Shown: positions 43,716 to 56,945 of the stretch, piece by piece | Numbering within the stretch: the first letter of the stretch is position 1 | Layout: each line of letters opens with the position of its first letter | Assembly: GCA_030052745.1 (NCBI GenBank) | Contig: JANBVO010000011.1 | Location: 620,001 to 684,000, forward strand | Direction: 5' to 3' | DNA: 64,000 nt | DNA from: Pleurostoma richardsiae | Taxonomy: Eukaryota > Ascomycota > Sordariomycetes > Calosphaeriales > Pleurostomataceae | Made by a program: the position numbers and the translations under genes | Notes under the pieces: model-generated | Seen by the model: the letters and a program-made list of their open reading frames with translations, nothing else | The model's database searches: none | What the model was told of the DNA's origin: nothing

Positions 43716-45435
43716 ATGGCGTCCGCCGTGCTGAAGGCCTGGGACGAATGTGACAAGATAGACACCCTCTTCGTTATCTTCTGCACAGCCATATGCTGGA
43801 CAATCATCCCTACGGCAAGCCACCCACCTTCCTCTCCTGTATCCCCTTCATCACAGTAAAGCGGAACTGTTCCGACACTCAATGCCCAGAAGAGCGGCGA
43901 CATTAGACCGCAGCGCGAACTAACAGGGGCGAAATTGTAGGTCGGCATCGCCTACAGTGGCTACTCATGGCGGCGCAACGGCATGGCCGCCGCGATGCCC
44001 GCGGTGCTGACCATTGCCGTCTGCTCGATTCAATGGTGGATCCTGGGCTACACGCTGGCCTACGGTGAGGGCGGCTTTGTGTTCGGCGATTTCAAGTATC
44101 TCTTCCACCGCGGGGTGCTCGCCGAGCCGGTCGGCACCATCCCTGCCATCCTGTTCAGCGAGTTCCAGCTCGTCTTCGAGGCGACGGTCTGCGCCATCGC
44201 CGTCGGCGGCTTCTGTGAGAGAGGCAGGCTGCTCCCCATCATACCGTTCATATTCGTAAATCCTGCCTCCCATCCTTGTCACCCGGCAGCTCGCTGACGC
44301 CGTCTCATAGCTCTGGGGCACCTTCATCTACTGCCCGCTGGCGCACATGGTCTGGGGCGGAGGGTTCCTTGGCGAGAATCTCGGCGTCCTAGACTTCGCC
44401 GGAGGTGAGTGACAGCAATGCGTAAAACACAGTGAGCTACGTCACCTAACGGCTTCGACGAACAGGAACCCCCGTCCACATCTGCTCCGGCGCGACCGCC
44501 TCGGCGGTGAGCATCTACCTCTCGTACCCGCTCTTCCGCAGCCGGCGCTCCGAGGTCCGCACGCCGACGCACATCCGGCTGCACCGCCCGGGCAACTCGT
44601 TCTACCAGCTGCTGGCGCTGATCATCATCTGGGGCTCGTGGCTGGCCTTCGACGCGGGCACCACGCTGACGCTGAGCTTCCAGTCGGTCATGGCGCTGTG
44701 CGTGACCAACCTGTGCGCCTCGGCGGGCGCCTGCACCTGGGCGTGCATGACCTACTTCGAGAGCGGCAAGTGGTCGCTGGACGCGACCTTCATGGGCGCC
44801 CTCGCGGGCCTGGTCATGATCACCCCGGCGGCGGGCTTCGTCGACCTGAGCACGTCCTTCGTCCTGGGGGTCATCGGCGCCGTGGTGTGCCGGCAGGCGC
44901 TGCGCATCAAGTTCACCAAGCTGGCGCACCGCTGGCGGTGGGTCGACAACGGCGACACCTTCGCGACGCACTGCGTGGGCGGCGTGGCGGCGACCATCTG
45001 CACGGGCCTGTTCGCACGCAAGGAGGTCGCGGCGTACGGCGAGGTCGAGATCGAGGGAGGCGTCTTCTTCGACGGCAACATCCGGCAACTGTGGGTGCAG
45101 CTGGTCGAGGTGATCATCGGCTTCTCGTGGGCATTTATCGGGTCGTTCGTCCTGATTGCGCTGATTGACTGTGTGCCGGGTCTGGAGGTCCTAGCCGTGG
45201 ACAAGTGAGTTCCATTGCTTCTGCCCAATTGAGAGCGTCCTCTGCCCTCGACATTGATGCGTGTGATTTGTACGAAGCCGGTCACTGACGTATTTAAACC
45301 CACAGGCACGTCGCGGCCGGCCTAGACATGAACGAGACGGAGGAGGGTCTCAGCAACATCCTGTACCCGGATGAGGAGGACTACACGCCGATGGACAAGG
45401 GGCCCATCCAGCTGTCCGATGGACTGTCCGACTAG
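43716..45435 (+). CDS. Ammonium transporter (Amt/MEP family)
   Basis: Five exons: 43716-43814, 43941-44255, 44311-44404, 44466-45204 and 45306-45435; 458 residues, normal for MEP proteins. Conserved features: [57 protein letters not shown] with the first pore His, and [21 protein letters not shown] with the second pore His. The C-terminal cytosolic tail is short and ends QLSDGLSD. It is a plasma-membrane trimer that conducts ammonium. Intron 1 has a GC donor (GCAAGC at 43815) rather than GT; no GT donor nearby preserves [10 protein letters not shown]. Start chosen as the first ATG with [19 protein letters not shown]. Exon 4 is markedly GC-rich at third positions. Confidence 0.95.
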
Positions 45436-47127
45436 CCGCCGTTGCTGCCGACACCAGCTGTGGTGCCCCGAGTAGTCGCCGTGAATGCGCCTCGGGGTGC
45501 TCCAGGCACCCCATCCCTTACGTTCTGAGGGATCTCATCCGGCCCGGTCTTATCCCACCGACCCGGTCCCTCGTGGGCTCATCTCTTGGATCACATCTCC
45601 GGTCATCTCAACATCGACGATATTTATGGATGTGTTGACCAACGCCCATTAGTCGTGTATAAATGATAAACTTTCAAATACATATCTTAGGAGATAATTG
45701 CATGCCACGCAAGTGCTCGAATGCTGATCGGCCACTTTCTCTCTTTTGCGTATCTCGCCAAGGTCCCGTTGCCTGCCGCTGCAGAATGGCTGGCGATGGC
45801 GACAGAGATAAGGAACAGTCCGCCGAAGCCGGGGACTTTGTCTTCGGCTGAAGGGGGTTTAGCGTGTCCTCCCCTGGCCCGTCAAGATTGCTTTGAGGGG
45901 TAAAAACAGGGCATCCACCGAGTTTCCGGCGAGTTTTCTTATCAGTGTTTTCCGCGGCTTTCCGTTCCTATTATTCCGTTCACTGCCATTACACTGCCAC
46001 TGGGATTCCCTCATAATGAATGTGCGACCGATAACGCACCGAGGTCAGCATGAAGGTACACTGTACAGCATGTATGTGTTCCAGACAGTACCGTGTAGGT
46101 ATGCATGGTGCGAGCCAAGCAAATCAAGGACCCGAACCCTGGGATCAATGTCAGATTGGAGGAGTTAATGCGTGCGTGTGCCTTAACTTATACAATAGTT
46201 ATATGCACGGTCAGCAGCATTCGTGATAAGGCAGTAACGGCGGCGCCTCTAACGGTCGAGACCTTACTCGTTGAGTACGTCGAGATTCCAGATTCCGCAT
46301 CGGTACCTGCCGGAGCAGGTGGAACCCCGGGATTCGGGATGTCCTGATACAAGATCATTGTCTCAGCTACTCGTCCCTGGATGCTGCCTGGCAGTGCCTG
46401 GGTGCTATTGCTGGCTGGGTGGTGCCCGGTTGCCCCTCGTCCACGTCCTATACTGTCCGCTAGCAGGAGACACATCAGATAACGAACCCGCACTCTCCAC
46501 CGACAGTTCCGTGTATTCCAGCATAAATCCAGAAGGGCATACTTAGGAAGCAGCTGGGAGGCGTCTTACACTACACGAGAGGTTGCCCGACACACGCCAC
46601 ATAACTATCATATCACACAGCAGGGGATTCGCACGCGCGTGCTACAGTTACATCAGGCTGACCGGCGATCCCGAGCATCGCTGCATCCATCATCCTCCTC
46701 ATCAGCCTTATCGAAGGCCTTGTATTCCATACTTTTAGTAACTTCGGTAGTACTGGCAGCACTTATCTTGGGGGCCAATCACGGAGCGATTCGGACTGCG
46801 ATCTCCCCAGATAAGACTCAACCGCCCACTTTCGCGCCCCCGCAATTGCACGCAGCGGACGCACAACTTCACCCCGTCGAGCCCAAGACCCCAAGCCGTG
46901 CGGGCGGTGGTCTCATCCATGCGGTGAAGAGCCGCGAATTCTTTCCCTCAATCGACCAAAAAGACCGTATTTGACCTGATTGCCGCCCTGCTGTCCGTCC
47001 TGCCTGTTGCCGGTTAGAGCCTTGTGACAAGCACCCGCGCGCCTGCTCTCGCTCTGTCTCATATCTCATATCTCGCCCGCTTATCAGCTGCCCGCTCGCC
47101 CGCTCGCCCGCTCTCGCGAGAGCTGTT
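45436..47127. other. Intergenic, no gene seen
   Basis: About 1.7 kb. An open frame at about 46639-46974 has one hydrophobic stretch but no ATG start and no family resemblance, so it is not called. Just before the next gene a GCCCGCTC unit is repeated three times (47090-47113), probably in the 5' untranslated region. Confidence 0.45.
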
Positions 47128-49577
47128 ATGCCTCCAGCGGCGCCCGTCACTGTCGAGCGCGTCGAGAACGCGAGGCCGAGGATCCACGCCGGCGCCCCGG
47201 GCGCCCAGGGCCCGAATAAGAAGAAGCAAAAGTCTCGCTCAGGCTGCCAGACCTGCAAGGCGCGAAGGGTATGTAATACCAAGACAGCACGTCACATGCC
47301 CCAGACCTCACCTCATCTTCCATCACTCATCAGCCCTCATCCACCGTCCATCAACCATCCTTCTCTGCTCTTCAGCCAGCCTCCTATACCTTATACCAGA
47401 CCCCCCCTTGAGGCAGCTGGTTAGCTAGGGATAGATGCTCTGCAACCCCCAAAGACACGTAATGGCTCTAGAATCCACTGACCACAATACTATAGCTTAA
47501 ATGCGACGAGACGAAGCCCGAATGTCGCAACTGCGTCAAGAAGGGCGTCACCTGCCCGGGCTACCTCCTCGTTCTGCGATGGACCACCAAATATGAGCGC
47601 GTCAAGGAGCCCTCAACCAGGGAACCCATCCACTTCAGCCAGCTTGCCTCGGCTGCCTCAGACTCCATCACCACCAAGGAGAAGGCCGGCTCAAAGAGCC
47701 CCCCTCGCAGTGATGAAAAGCGCCCAGCATCCAAGTCGCCTCCCCGGGAAGACTCGGCCAACGCCAAATCATCGCCACCGGAGGAGTCGGCCGCCGCCCG
47801 CCTGCCAGAGCCGCCGTCAGAACCATCTCAGGCAGATTTCGATGCTTCGACTATCGACCCGGCCCTTGCAGCTAACGTATCCCCGCCGAGTCTACTCAAT
47901 GACTTCCCTGTCACCACTGCGCAGCCGCCGAGCTCCCTCGGCAGTGGTCCGGCGAGCCCCTCTCAATTTCTCCCGCCTGGCCCTCTAGACCATTGGGAAA
48001 TATTGCAGGAGCAGGTGGATGAGGAGGTGGGCCATCTCAGCCAGCGGAGGACCAGCTCAGAGCTCAACTTTCCGACTAGTCACTTAGCCATGGCAGCGAG
48101 ACGCCGAGGGAGCATCTCATTTCCCGCTCCTCAATCTCTTGTCGACATACCAACCTTCTTGATCGAGCATTGGTTCAAGTCGGTCTGCTCTTCGTGGTCC
48201 GCCTTCGACTCTGACGCCAACCCTTACCGGAAGCTGGCTTCCTCTCTGTGGGGAAATTCTGTGTCAGTGTTCTATGCTTTGCAAAGCATGGCCGGCGCTT
48301 CACTAGTCGAGACTCTACCGCACATTCGGGAAGCCGCCCTGTCTGCGCGGCGGCTGGCCGTCGAGTCTCTTCAGAATGAACTCCGGACCTTCCGTCTCGA
48401 TGGCGCGAACGGCCTGGTCTTCCCGCGCAGCCTGCTTCTGTCCATGTTTTGCATGAGCTCCTCCTTGTGTTGGATGGATACGAAGCAGCTTGGTCTGCAG
48501 CTGCTCCGCCAAGCTCGAGTGGTCCTTAACAGGCTGAACAGAAGAACTGCCTTGATGGAAGCTGAGGACCAGGAATTCCTGGACTTCTTTAACGGGTGTC
48601 TGACTTATGAGGAGATGCTACGAAGCATCGTCAGCGATGAGGAAGCTGACATCGGCAGTCTCCTGAAATGGAAGGCAACTTCCTCACAGCATTACTCCCT
48701 GTCGCTTCATGCATGGACCGGCGTCTCTCCAGCCTTGCTGAGGCTGTTCGGGAAGACGATGGTTCTGTGCCGGCGGGCTCGGAATCGCTTGCGGCAGAAC
48801 GCTAATCTCACAGAGAAGCTCCTTCTCGATGCTCTGGCCGATCATCGCGAGGCTGCCGAAATCGAAGAGGTCCTTCTCTCTACGGAAGTTCCGAATCTCA
48901 TTGAAGCGGGTGAGACTGCTGAGGAAACTGTTCTAAGAGCACATCTTCGAGATGCAGCCGAGGCATATCGGCTCTCGTCTCTTCACCAGCTCTACCAGAC
49001 ATTCCCCGATCTCCTCGCCAGGCGTCTCCCGGACCAGGTCGACGCCAACGGCATGGTTCCATACAGCCAATGGCTAGGGCCCCTCGCCCTTCACATCACA
49101 CATATCCTTCAGCGCGTCCCGCCCACCTCCAGCATGCGCTGCCTCCAACCCCTCCTGTGCCTCTGCGCAGGGAGTGGGCTCCGATACGACAACCCTCCAC
49201 CCATCCCCGCTCAGGCTGCCGACCCCACCTTTGACGCCGGCCTCGGCGCTGACCCCCTCGGCACCGGCGCGTTCCCTCCCGACCTGGGCCTCGGCCTTGA
49301 CGACCCCTTCCTCATGTCCTTCTCCTTCGGCACCGACTTCATGTCCTCGTCCAGCACGTTTCTGACCCAGAACGACGTCGAGATGTCGCGTGCCCGCATC
49401 TTCATTCAGGAGCGCCTCAGCCGCCTCGAGGAGCTCCTGCCGCCGAAACCGATCGTCGTTGCCAAGCAGCTCCTCAAAGCCGTGTGGGCGGCGTACGACA
49501 CCGAGAACGAGTCCACGTGCAGGACGCACTGGCTGGACGTCATGAACAGCACGGGGTTACAGAGCTTATTTGGGTAA
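47128..49577 (+). CDS. Zn2Cys6 transcription factor
   Basis: Two exons: 47128-47268 and 47496-49577; 740 residues. The zinc cluster has CX2CX6CX6CX2CX6C spacing and is cut by the intron between CQTCKARR and LKCDETKPECRNC, a common intron position in this class. The cluster is preceded by a basic GPNKKKQKSRSG stretch. A Pro/Ser-rich linker of about 140 residues follows (KSPPRSDEKRP and similar), then a helical region from about FLIEHWFKSVCSSWSAFDSD to the C-terminus that matches the fungal-specific TF family 2 type (PYRKLASSLWGNS, SVFYALQSMAGASL, ESLQNELR). The C-terminus has an acidic/Phe-rich piece (FSFGTDFMSS). It is a nuclear regulator with unknown targets; no adjacent pathway stands out. 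Confidence 0.9.
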
Positions 49578-52001
49578 TGGGGTAGCTGGCTTCGGCCTGG
49601 TGCCGGGACTAAGGAGCAGGCATGGTATCAAGAAGAGCGCGTAGGAGTCACTGCAGATGGCTTGTTTTGGTATGGAAAAGCGTGTGCAGAGGCGTCTGTA
49701 GCCCGCGACAGATGAGGACGGTCTTGGAGACTGTGGATTATCCTCTGGCTTTCCTTACAGCTTACCGTCGGATATGCGGCGTTTGTCCAGGTCTCAGCGT
49801 CTTTCAAGTGTATCGGTATGCAACGGATGGGCAGACTAGTCGTTATGACGAGTGCTATGACTTTCCTCGCGCGACGAGCCGCAGGGCTTTGTTGGCTTTC
49901 AGACTGTACGATCCTCCGACTGGACTACATCGATGGATTTCAGCTTGTGTATTTTTCCTGAGCGGATCTCTAGGCTTGGTTGTACCAGGCGTTTCATACA
50001 GGAGGGCGCGGAGGAGTATGAATGAATATGAGCTTCAGTTCGCTGCGCTTCCGGTGTCTTGTAGGATTGTGCATGTGTAAGCTAAGTCGCCTGGAAGTGA
50101 GTCTGCCACAATATGCCAGCTCCCAGTGCACAAAGGACTTCACGGACAGCATCCGTCTAGTCGGCCATGCAAAGCCGCGAAGTCGTTTCAGGAATGAAAG
50201 GTCAGTGCCGAGACTCTGCCCTTACCTCTTGCGTAGCTGTTACCACTTAGTCTGGGTCTCTCCGGACCTTAAAGCTATCGAAAATGGAGACGGCATCGAA
50301 GGCAGCGAACCCTTCTCCTTATGCGATGTACGCAAGCGTGACACAAGTTTCCGACCTCTCCATGACATGCGATCTTGTACTTCAGCTGACACTTGGGAAA
50401 CCCCCATGACACCCATGCATGCACTACATCGAAGTCCATGGCAGGATCACCCGCCTAGAAGGAACAAACATGCATCTCCCAAGTGTTACAATATCCTCTG
50501 TTATGCAGCCTGCACCAAGTCGAGTTCGGGTTCGATGCGGGACGGGGGCTTCATAGGAATATCATCCCGCCAAGTCGACTCTGCGACGCAGAACTGCTTC
50601 AAGCCGTGTGGGAGAGATTTTCTCATCGCGTGCAGGTGCGAGCCTTGGCGGATGTTTCGTCCTCTGGGCCCGAGACTCTGTATGTCGGGCAAGGTGGTTG
50701 GTGGCGAGTCTATCACTTGGGAGGCCGAATCAGTCAATAACTCATGGGCGTTCGGACTGCAGAATTGTCCATGATAATCATATTCTGCGCCTCACGCTAC
50801 GTCTCATCTTGTCATTGAGCTCGCAATAGTAAACCCGCATCGTTGGTCGAAGACTGTTCAAGGACACTGCGTAGTAAATCGATGCCAAGTCATAGAGTTC
50901 CACAACTCACTTGCGAAGCCCTATAACACGAATCCCTTGAAAGCCAAACTGTCGAAGCGACTAAGAAGTACCAAGAGGAGCACAGGATTTCCAATACGAA
51001 GAGAACTGAAGACGCGGGTTGCAAATGATTAAAAGAATGCCAGAGCAAGAGCTGAGAACTCGGGATTAGCACCGTATGTCACCGCAAGGTTGCAGTTGGT
51101 CCAAAAGGGAAGGCTTCACTTGCGGTACGGTATACGAAGGACACAGCCCCCAGGATAGTGGCGCTCCTAATAAGAAGACCTGACTAAGGTGAATTCCTGG
51201 GAGGGAGCTGGCATTCGAGCATGTTATAACCAGGGGTCGAGGCCCCCCGACTACTGAACGGCTAGATCGGCTCGGCCTTTAGTCGGGAGACTCCACACAG
51301 TCGCGGGTGAGGGCGGTCTCCTGTTATTTAAAGACGCCCCCTCCTCGACGGGCGGCAACCCTCCTTGATCTCGCCCAGGGGAAACCTCACCTTCAGCATA
51401 TTCCATAAATAGCGTAGCCCTACCCCAGGTTTGGGGCAGCAGCCAAAGTGCCAGTTACTCTAGCGAGTAGTCTGGCGTGCCGCCGACGATTCGGCTCGCA
51501 TTGATCTGGGGACAAAGCGCCTGGAGAGACCGGAATGTTCCCTGATTCCAGGAGTGGGCCCGACCTACGTAATCCCACCACACCAGATCTCAGCCAAAGC
51601 GCGTGGTCTCACATCCAGAGGCCACCATGTGGATGCGGCTACAGATGTACGCGTCCTCGTGCGGGAAAGCCGGTCCAACCGATCAGCAGGACTATGGGCC
51701 TAATTATAATTAGCCCCTGAATTACGTGTCCATCCTGAAGCACGTCGATTATGCCGGTACCCATATAGTGGGTGAGAGTGTTGCCGGGATGGTGGCTCTA
51801 GCCTTACAGTGTAGCAAAGCTTGACCTGACGTCTTCCACGCTCGTTTATTCCCTCTCAACAACTCCATCCTTTTCCGTACCGGATCCCGTCGTAGAACAC
51901 TCCCACACCATCGGCGTCTTCCGGAGTCTCTCGCTCTCACTGTATTCTTATATCACACGCCCAGGCGAGGCTATCACCACCGAGGCGCACAGGGCGAGAC
52001 A
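49578..52001. other. Long intergenic, no gene seen
   Basis: 2.4 kb without a supportable gene. A 250-codon frame at 50022-50774 lacks any domain-like pattern. A short inverted repeat lies at 51246-51253 and 51280-51287 (CCCGACTA/TAGTCGGG). The last 150 bp should be the promoter of the GH76 gene. Confidence 0.45.
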
Positions 52002-53660
52002 ATGAAGGCCGGGCATTGGGTAATCGGCCTCTGCGCCGCACCCCTTGTTCGTGCCGCGCTCGATGCCGACGCGACCTCTGCAGGTAAGTCGCAGATGGCT
52101 CCCGATACTTCACTCCGATGCCGAGCAGTTCTGCGCAAGCCACGACGGCGTCCTTGGCACTAGGATGCCATGGCGGACGTCTTGTCTCAATCCCACATTC
52201 AATTACTTGGCAGAGCGGCTCGGAGACCCCGGGATCTTGGCATTAACCGCCTCGGCAGACTCGCTCAAGACCGCCGCCAAGAGCGTGGCGTACAACCTCA
52301 TGACCTACTACAAGGGAAACGAATCCGGCATGACGCCCGGTATTCTTCCCGGGCCCCCGCCCGACGGCGACTACTACTGGTGGGAAGGAGGTGCGCTCTG
52401 GGGAACGATGGTGGACTACTGGCTCTACACAAACGACACGACGTACGTCAACTTGACGGAGGGGTCGCTCGTCTTCCAGGCCGGCGATGACGCGAACTAC
52501 ATGCCCGCAAACTGGACGGCCTCGCTCGGAAACGACGACCAGGGCTTCTGGGGCATGTCGGCGATGCTCGCGGCCGAGGCGGCCTTCCAGAACCCGCCCG
52601 ATTCCGATCCGCAGTATCTCGCCCTAGCACAGGCCGTCTTCAACACGCAGGCGGCGCGGTGGGACACAGAAGAGTGCAATGGAGGGCTGAGGTGGCAGAT
52701 CTTCGTGGCGAACAACGGCTACAACTACAAGAACTCCATCGCGCAGGCGATCTTCTTCAACATAGGGTCCCGCCTGGCTCGATACACTGGCAATGCCACA
52801 TATGCGGACTGGGCCGAGAAGGCATTCGACTGGACAAAGTCGGTTGGATATATCGATGACAGCTACAACGTGTACGATGGTGGACATACCGATGAGAACT
52901 GTACCGACATCAACAAGGCGCAGTTCTCATACACGGCTGCAGCCTTGATTCAAGGCTGTGGCTTTATGTACAACTACGTACGTCCACTCGTCTTTTCCCC
53001 TCTCCCCGTCATTTCTGCTGTCCCTAGAATGTTGCACCCCTGCCCAGTCTCTTCGAGCTGACATGATTTCGTATGTAGACAAACGGATCCTCCGTCTGGG
53101 CGGACCACCTGACCAACCTCGTCAACCGAACCCTCGACGTGTTCTTCCCCGACGGCATCGCAGTGGAGGTGGCCTGCGAGCTCGACTCCACCGTTCAGTG
53201 CACGGCAGACATGCTGTCGTACAAGGGCTACCTGCACCGGTGGCTCGCGATGACGACGAAGATGGCGCCCTTCATCTCGACGACCCTGATGCCCGTGCTC
53301 GAGACCTCGGCCAAGGGGGCGCTGACGGCCTGCAACACCGACGGCACCTGCGGCTTCCGGTGGACGACGGGCTCGTACGACGGTGACACCGGCGCCGGTC
53401 AGCAGATGAACGCCCTCGGCGCGATCATGAGCCTGCTGATCACGCTTGAGGACGTGACCGACCCTGTCACGGCCGTCAAGGGCGGCACCAGCACGGGCAA
53501 CCCCGACGCCGGCTCGGGGTCCTCGTCCTCCTCCTCGTCATCAGACGACATAGCGACGAGGAAGATCACGACGGGCGACCGCGCGGGGGCGGGTATATTG
53601 ACGGCGCTGGTGCTGGTGGGCATGAGCGGGATATTCCTGTGGATGAGCTTGGGAGACTGA
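52002..53660 (+). CDS. GPI-anchored GH76 alpha-1,6-mannanase (Dfg5/Dcw1-like)
   Basis: Three exons: 52002-52083, 52259-52977 and 53079-53660; 460 residues. A signal peptide (MKAGHWVIGLCAAPLVRA) precedes the mature start. Family motifs: DSLKTAAKSVAYNLMTYYKG, YYWWEGGALWGTMVDYW, NDDQGFWGMSAMLAAE with the expected Asp pair, and GYIDDSYNVYDGG. The C-terminal end is Ser-rich (SGSSSSSSSSDD) followed by a hydrophobic tail (ILTALVLVGMSGIFLW), the usual GPI-anchor signal. Several N-glycosylation sequons. The first intron's acceptor was placed at 52258 because it joins TSA to DSLKTAAKS. Such proteins cross-link GPI-glycoproteins into the cell wall and are important for hyphal growth. Confidence 0.93.
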
Positions 53661-55452
53661 TGGGAGCCGGCGAATTGCGCTTGGCGAATTGGGACTGCTG
53701 CTGGGCTGAGATGCCATTTAACTATGCGCCTGCGCTTGCACTGTCCAGGCGTCAGCACCAGGGGGATACAAGGGCTGATGAAAGATGTATTAGCGATCTT
53801 GTATATTACTTCTTATGATGATACCGCTTCCTCGGACTGTCTCTCGGTGTGAAAGCTGAGTGTGCTTCGGGCCGAGTCCATAGAGGGCGAGTGTGAAGGG
53901 TCGCTCGGTGACGAGATTACGTTCGTGGTCTCGCGGAACACATGGAAACCAGGCGGGGCTGTAGTTCTATCTCTTTTGTTGTGAGATATATAGAACCCGA
54001 CTTTAGAGTCAACATAGCACCGACCACTTCCAGCGGCTCGGGGTCTATATGGGTTCCGTTCGGACCGTCCGTGAAGATTGCACTTAGTAGTGAGATGCCT
54101 GGTGCAGGTCAACCTGAAGGCACACGAGCTGAAGAGACAAAAGCTGAAGAAGCAGAAGCTAAATACACAACCTGTGTTAGCTACAGTTGCACTGCAACAC
54201 TGGAGCTTCCAGTAATCGCCCAGGAATAGTAGCCTGGTTCCTCTTCGGGAAGAACATAGGTTCCTAACTTTGAAAGCGTCGCTGATAAGATTTCCAGTCT
54301 TGACAAAGTTATCGAACCCAGTCAGGCTATTGTAGAGAGACCCACGGAGTCTCTAATTTAGCCTTAGAATGGTTGATTCCTCTGACAGTTAGGTTGACTG
54401 ATACAGTTCTGTCAGGGTCGGATTCATCTTGAAGTCCCTCCCAGCCGCAACCTTCAAGGTAAGCCCAGTTAGGCCGTTCACGTCCTAGTCTTAACTACGT
54501 CTCACGTGAAAGAGGGGGGTAGCACGCTAATAATACTCTAGCATCTTAGAATTCACTTCCAGAAAGTTGAAGTCCGTCGGCGAGGTGGGACTGTCAGAAA
54601 TATCCAACAGTGGTTCACTCATCATTGTAGATCCAGCAGCCATTCCTCTCCGGTGGTGAAGTTGTGCGGCAGATGAAATCCAATCTCTGCTGGGTTTTGA
54701 CACATGCAACACGACTGCTACCTAAACATTGGTCCTTCTGGTTTGTTTGCCTTCTCAAGGGCTCTTCAAGGAAGGGTTTTCTCCCACGATAATGACTGAA
54801 AGCTCCGACACGTGTCTTGAGTCTCTCGAATCATTGATCAAGGTAACTAAGCCGCTGTGTAGCGTCTTATGGCGAGTCTCAGACGCGTCTACCTCCTTCC
54901 ACCTTTGAGTTGCTGTCTTAGGAACAACTTGTCCCAGACCTAGATCGTGTATTCTACCTACACCAGCACCAGAGGGGTTCTTTTCCTGAGGGACATCTCA
55001 CTTGCCTAACTTGAATCCTTCAGGTCTTTCTCGGTAAACAGAATGGCTAGCAGCAACGTGGATTTCGAGCAGTGAAGGCTAGAGTCGAGTCTCATGAAAG
55101 CTTATAGCCAAGGAAGCATTGGTTCCAAGCAACCCGTACTAAGCCTTGGCAACCGTACCACTTTCCCTATTCTGGAGCTTCTGAGACCCGGTTTTGGACC
55201 CTGGCCGTACCTGCGACATAAGAGCCAGGTGCCGAAGCCAATCGGCATTCGCGGCTCAGCTGGGCCTGCTGCGTAAATCATGCCTAAAGGTCGAATCCTA
55301 TTGCTCGTGATCGTTGGGTCGCATGAGTTGGCCATCGGGCAACTTATCGGATATCGTCCAATCTAAACACGCAACTGGGGAGATAAAACATTCACTGTCC
55401 CTCCCGGACTATGTCGCCTCACTACCGCTGCACATAGGGATAAACGATAAAG
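53661..55452. other. Long intergenic, no gene seen
   Basis: About 1.8 kb. Short frames on both strands without any recognisable pattern. Contains the GH76 3' end and presumably the promoter of the tetraspan gene. Confidence 0.45.
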
Positions 55453-56643
55453 ATGGCGGTAAAGTTGACGACGTTGATCCCTATTGTTTTCTCGGGCCTG
55501 GCCGTCGCGCTGACGATTGCGCTGTTGTGCTTCGGCCGGACGCCAAGCAGCGGCACCACTAACTACTGGATGACTGTGAGGCATACCTATGAGCATCTTC
55601 CTTCCCAGTCACCTTTGACTGATTAACCCTGGTAGCTGAATGCGTCGCAAGTCGGGCAGAGCCTGATCCAGCTCAGCCCAGCGTCCAGTTCCGCTGCCGA
55701 TGACGCGATCGGTACTCTCGGCGGAGGTAGCGGTCTGGGTGGGTTCTTGGACGGCATCATCAACAGTATCATTGGAAACCTCACGCAGGCAGTCGATGAA
55801 GGAATCGAGGACTTACAAGGAATCATCCTTCATAATCTGACGATGGCGCTTGGAATCCGTGATGTCTACAATCTCTACGTCAGCCGGATCTGCCAGGGAG
55901 ACTTCGACGACGCCAGCGATCCCCACAGCAAAGTCACCATCACGGAATGCGTGGACTATGCAGACCACCAGCAGGGTAGAGTCTTAGCGACATTCGTTCT
56001 CGCCTGTCGGCATATACCACATTGCTGACATTGACTTCCAGGTTTGCGCAACCTCACCGAGTCTATCCCCGACCACTTCGTCCTGGGCACCACCAATATC
56101 ACCATCCCCCTCGTGTCCGCCCTTGGCGCCCTGCTTTCCGACACCTTCTCCCTAGCCACCACCGGCTCGCATGCCTTGCTTGTGCTTCTCATCCTCGGTG
56201 CCGTCACCAGCGGCCTCACGTTCCTCGGCTCGATTCTGTCGCTCTTCCTTCTTCCACCCGCCACAGCAATTGCGTTGCGGCAGTACCACCACCTGCTCGC
56301 GATCCTAAACACCTGCGCCTCGGCGTTGGCCACGGTAGTGCTTATGGTACTAGCCGCAGTGGCGACGGGGATCATAGTCGGCGGACAACGTTCCATACAC
56401 GGCCTGTCTACCGCGCTCGGTCTTGCCGTCGGGGAGGGCTCGGCATTCCTGGCGCTGACCTGGGTGGCTGCTGCGGGCGGTGCCGTCGCTGCAACGTACT
56501 GGCTCGCGGTGTGGTTTGTGGAGTTTAGGAGGACAGCTTTTGCAAGGCGGAGGCGATCGCCCGAGGAGATAGGGAACTGGAAGGGGATATGGAGGGAGGT
56601 TAGGGAAGATTTGCGGGTGGATAGGTTGCGGAAAGTGCAGTGA
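55453..56643 (+). CDS. SUR7/PalI-like tetraspan membrane protein
   Basis: Three exons: 55453-55575, 55636-55975 and 56042-56643; 354 residues. Predicted topology: one membrane segment at the N-terminus (LIPIVFSGLAVALTIALLCF), a long extracellular loop with N-glycosylation sites and two cysteines (ICQGDF and TECVDY), then three hydrophobic segments (LLVLLILGAVTSGLTFLGSI, ATVVLMVLAAVATGIIVGG, FLALTWVAAAGGAVAATYW) and a basic cytosolic tail (RRTAFARRRRS). This is the layout of SUR7/eisosome proteins and PalI pH sensors. Overall similarity judged by pattern only. Exon joins give NYWMT-LNASQ and HQQ-GLRN. Likely a cell-cortex protein. Confidence 0.75.
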
Positions 56644-56945
56644 TGGGGTTTGCTGATAGTGACGGGCTAGCTTTCGCAACGGCTTGACGTTGTGCTTAAT
56701 GCGTCTCTTGCCTATCTCTTTCCATCCGTTATGAGTCACTTTGATACTTATCTGACTACGTCGCAGGGAGCGTCGGCAAAATGTGAAATGCATGTAGGTG
56801 CCCGAGCTTCTCCATATCTCGACTGTTTCAATCATAAGATTATGATGTTTTAGTATTTTTCTAGCCCTACCCGTGCTACCGTAGTTAGTGATGTTCAAAT
56901 GCTGCGCTGATTATTGATGAGGGCGGTAGGCCATGCTTTCTCCGG
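56644..56945. other. Intergenic between convergent genes
   Basis: 3' flanks of the tetraspan gene and the M24 gene; nothing else seen. Confidence 0.5.

Noticed and set aside
46639-46974. Open frame with one hydrophobic stretch upstream of the second Zn2Cys6 gene
   Set aside because: No ATG at the start, no family resemblance, and it lies in the probable promoter region.
47090-47113. Three GCCCGCTC units considered as a CRISPR-like or regulatory repeat
   Set aside because: Too short and without spacers; an ordinary simple repeat in a 5' flank.
50022-50774. 250-codon plus-strand open frame
   Set aside because: No domain-like pattern, many Cys/Arg/Ser typical of non-coding frames, no sensible splice partners.
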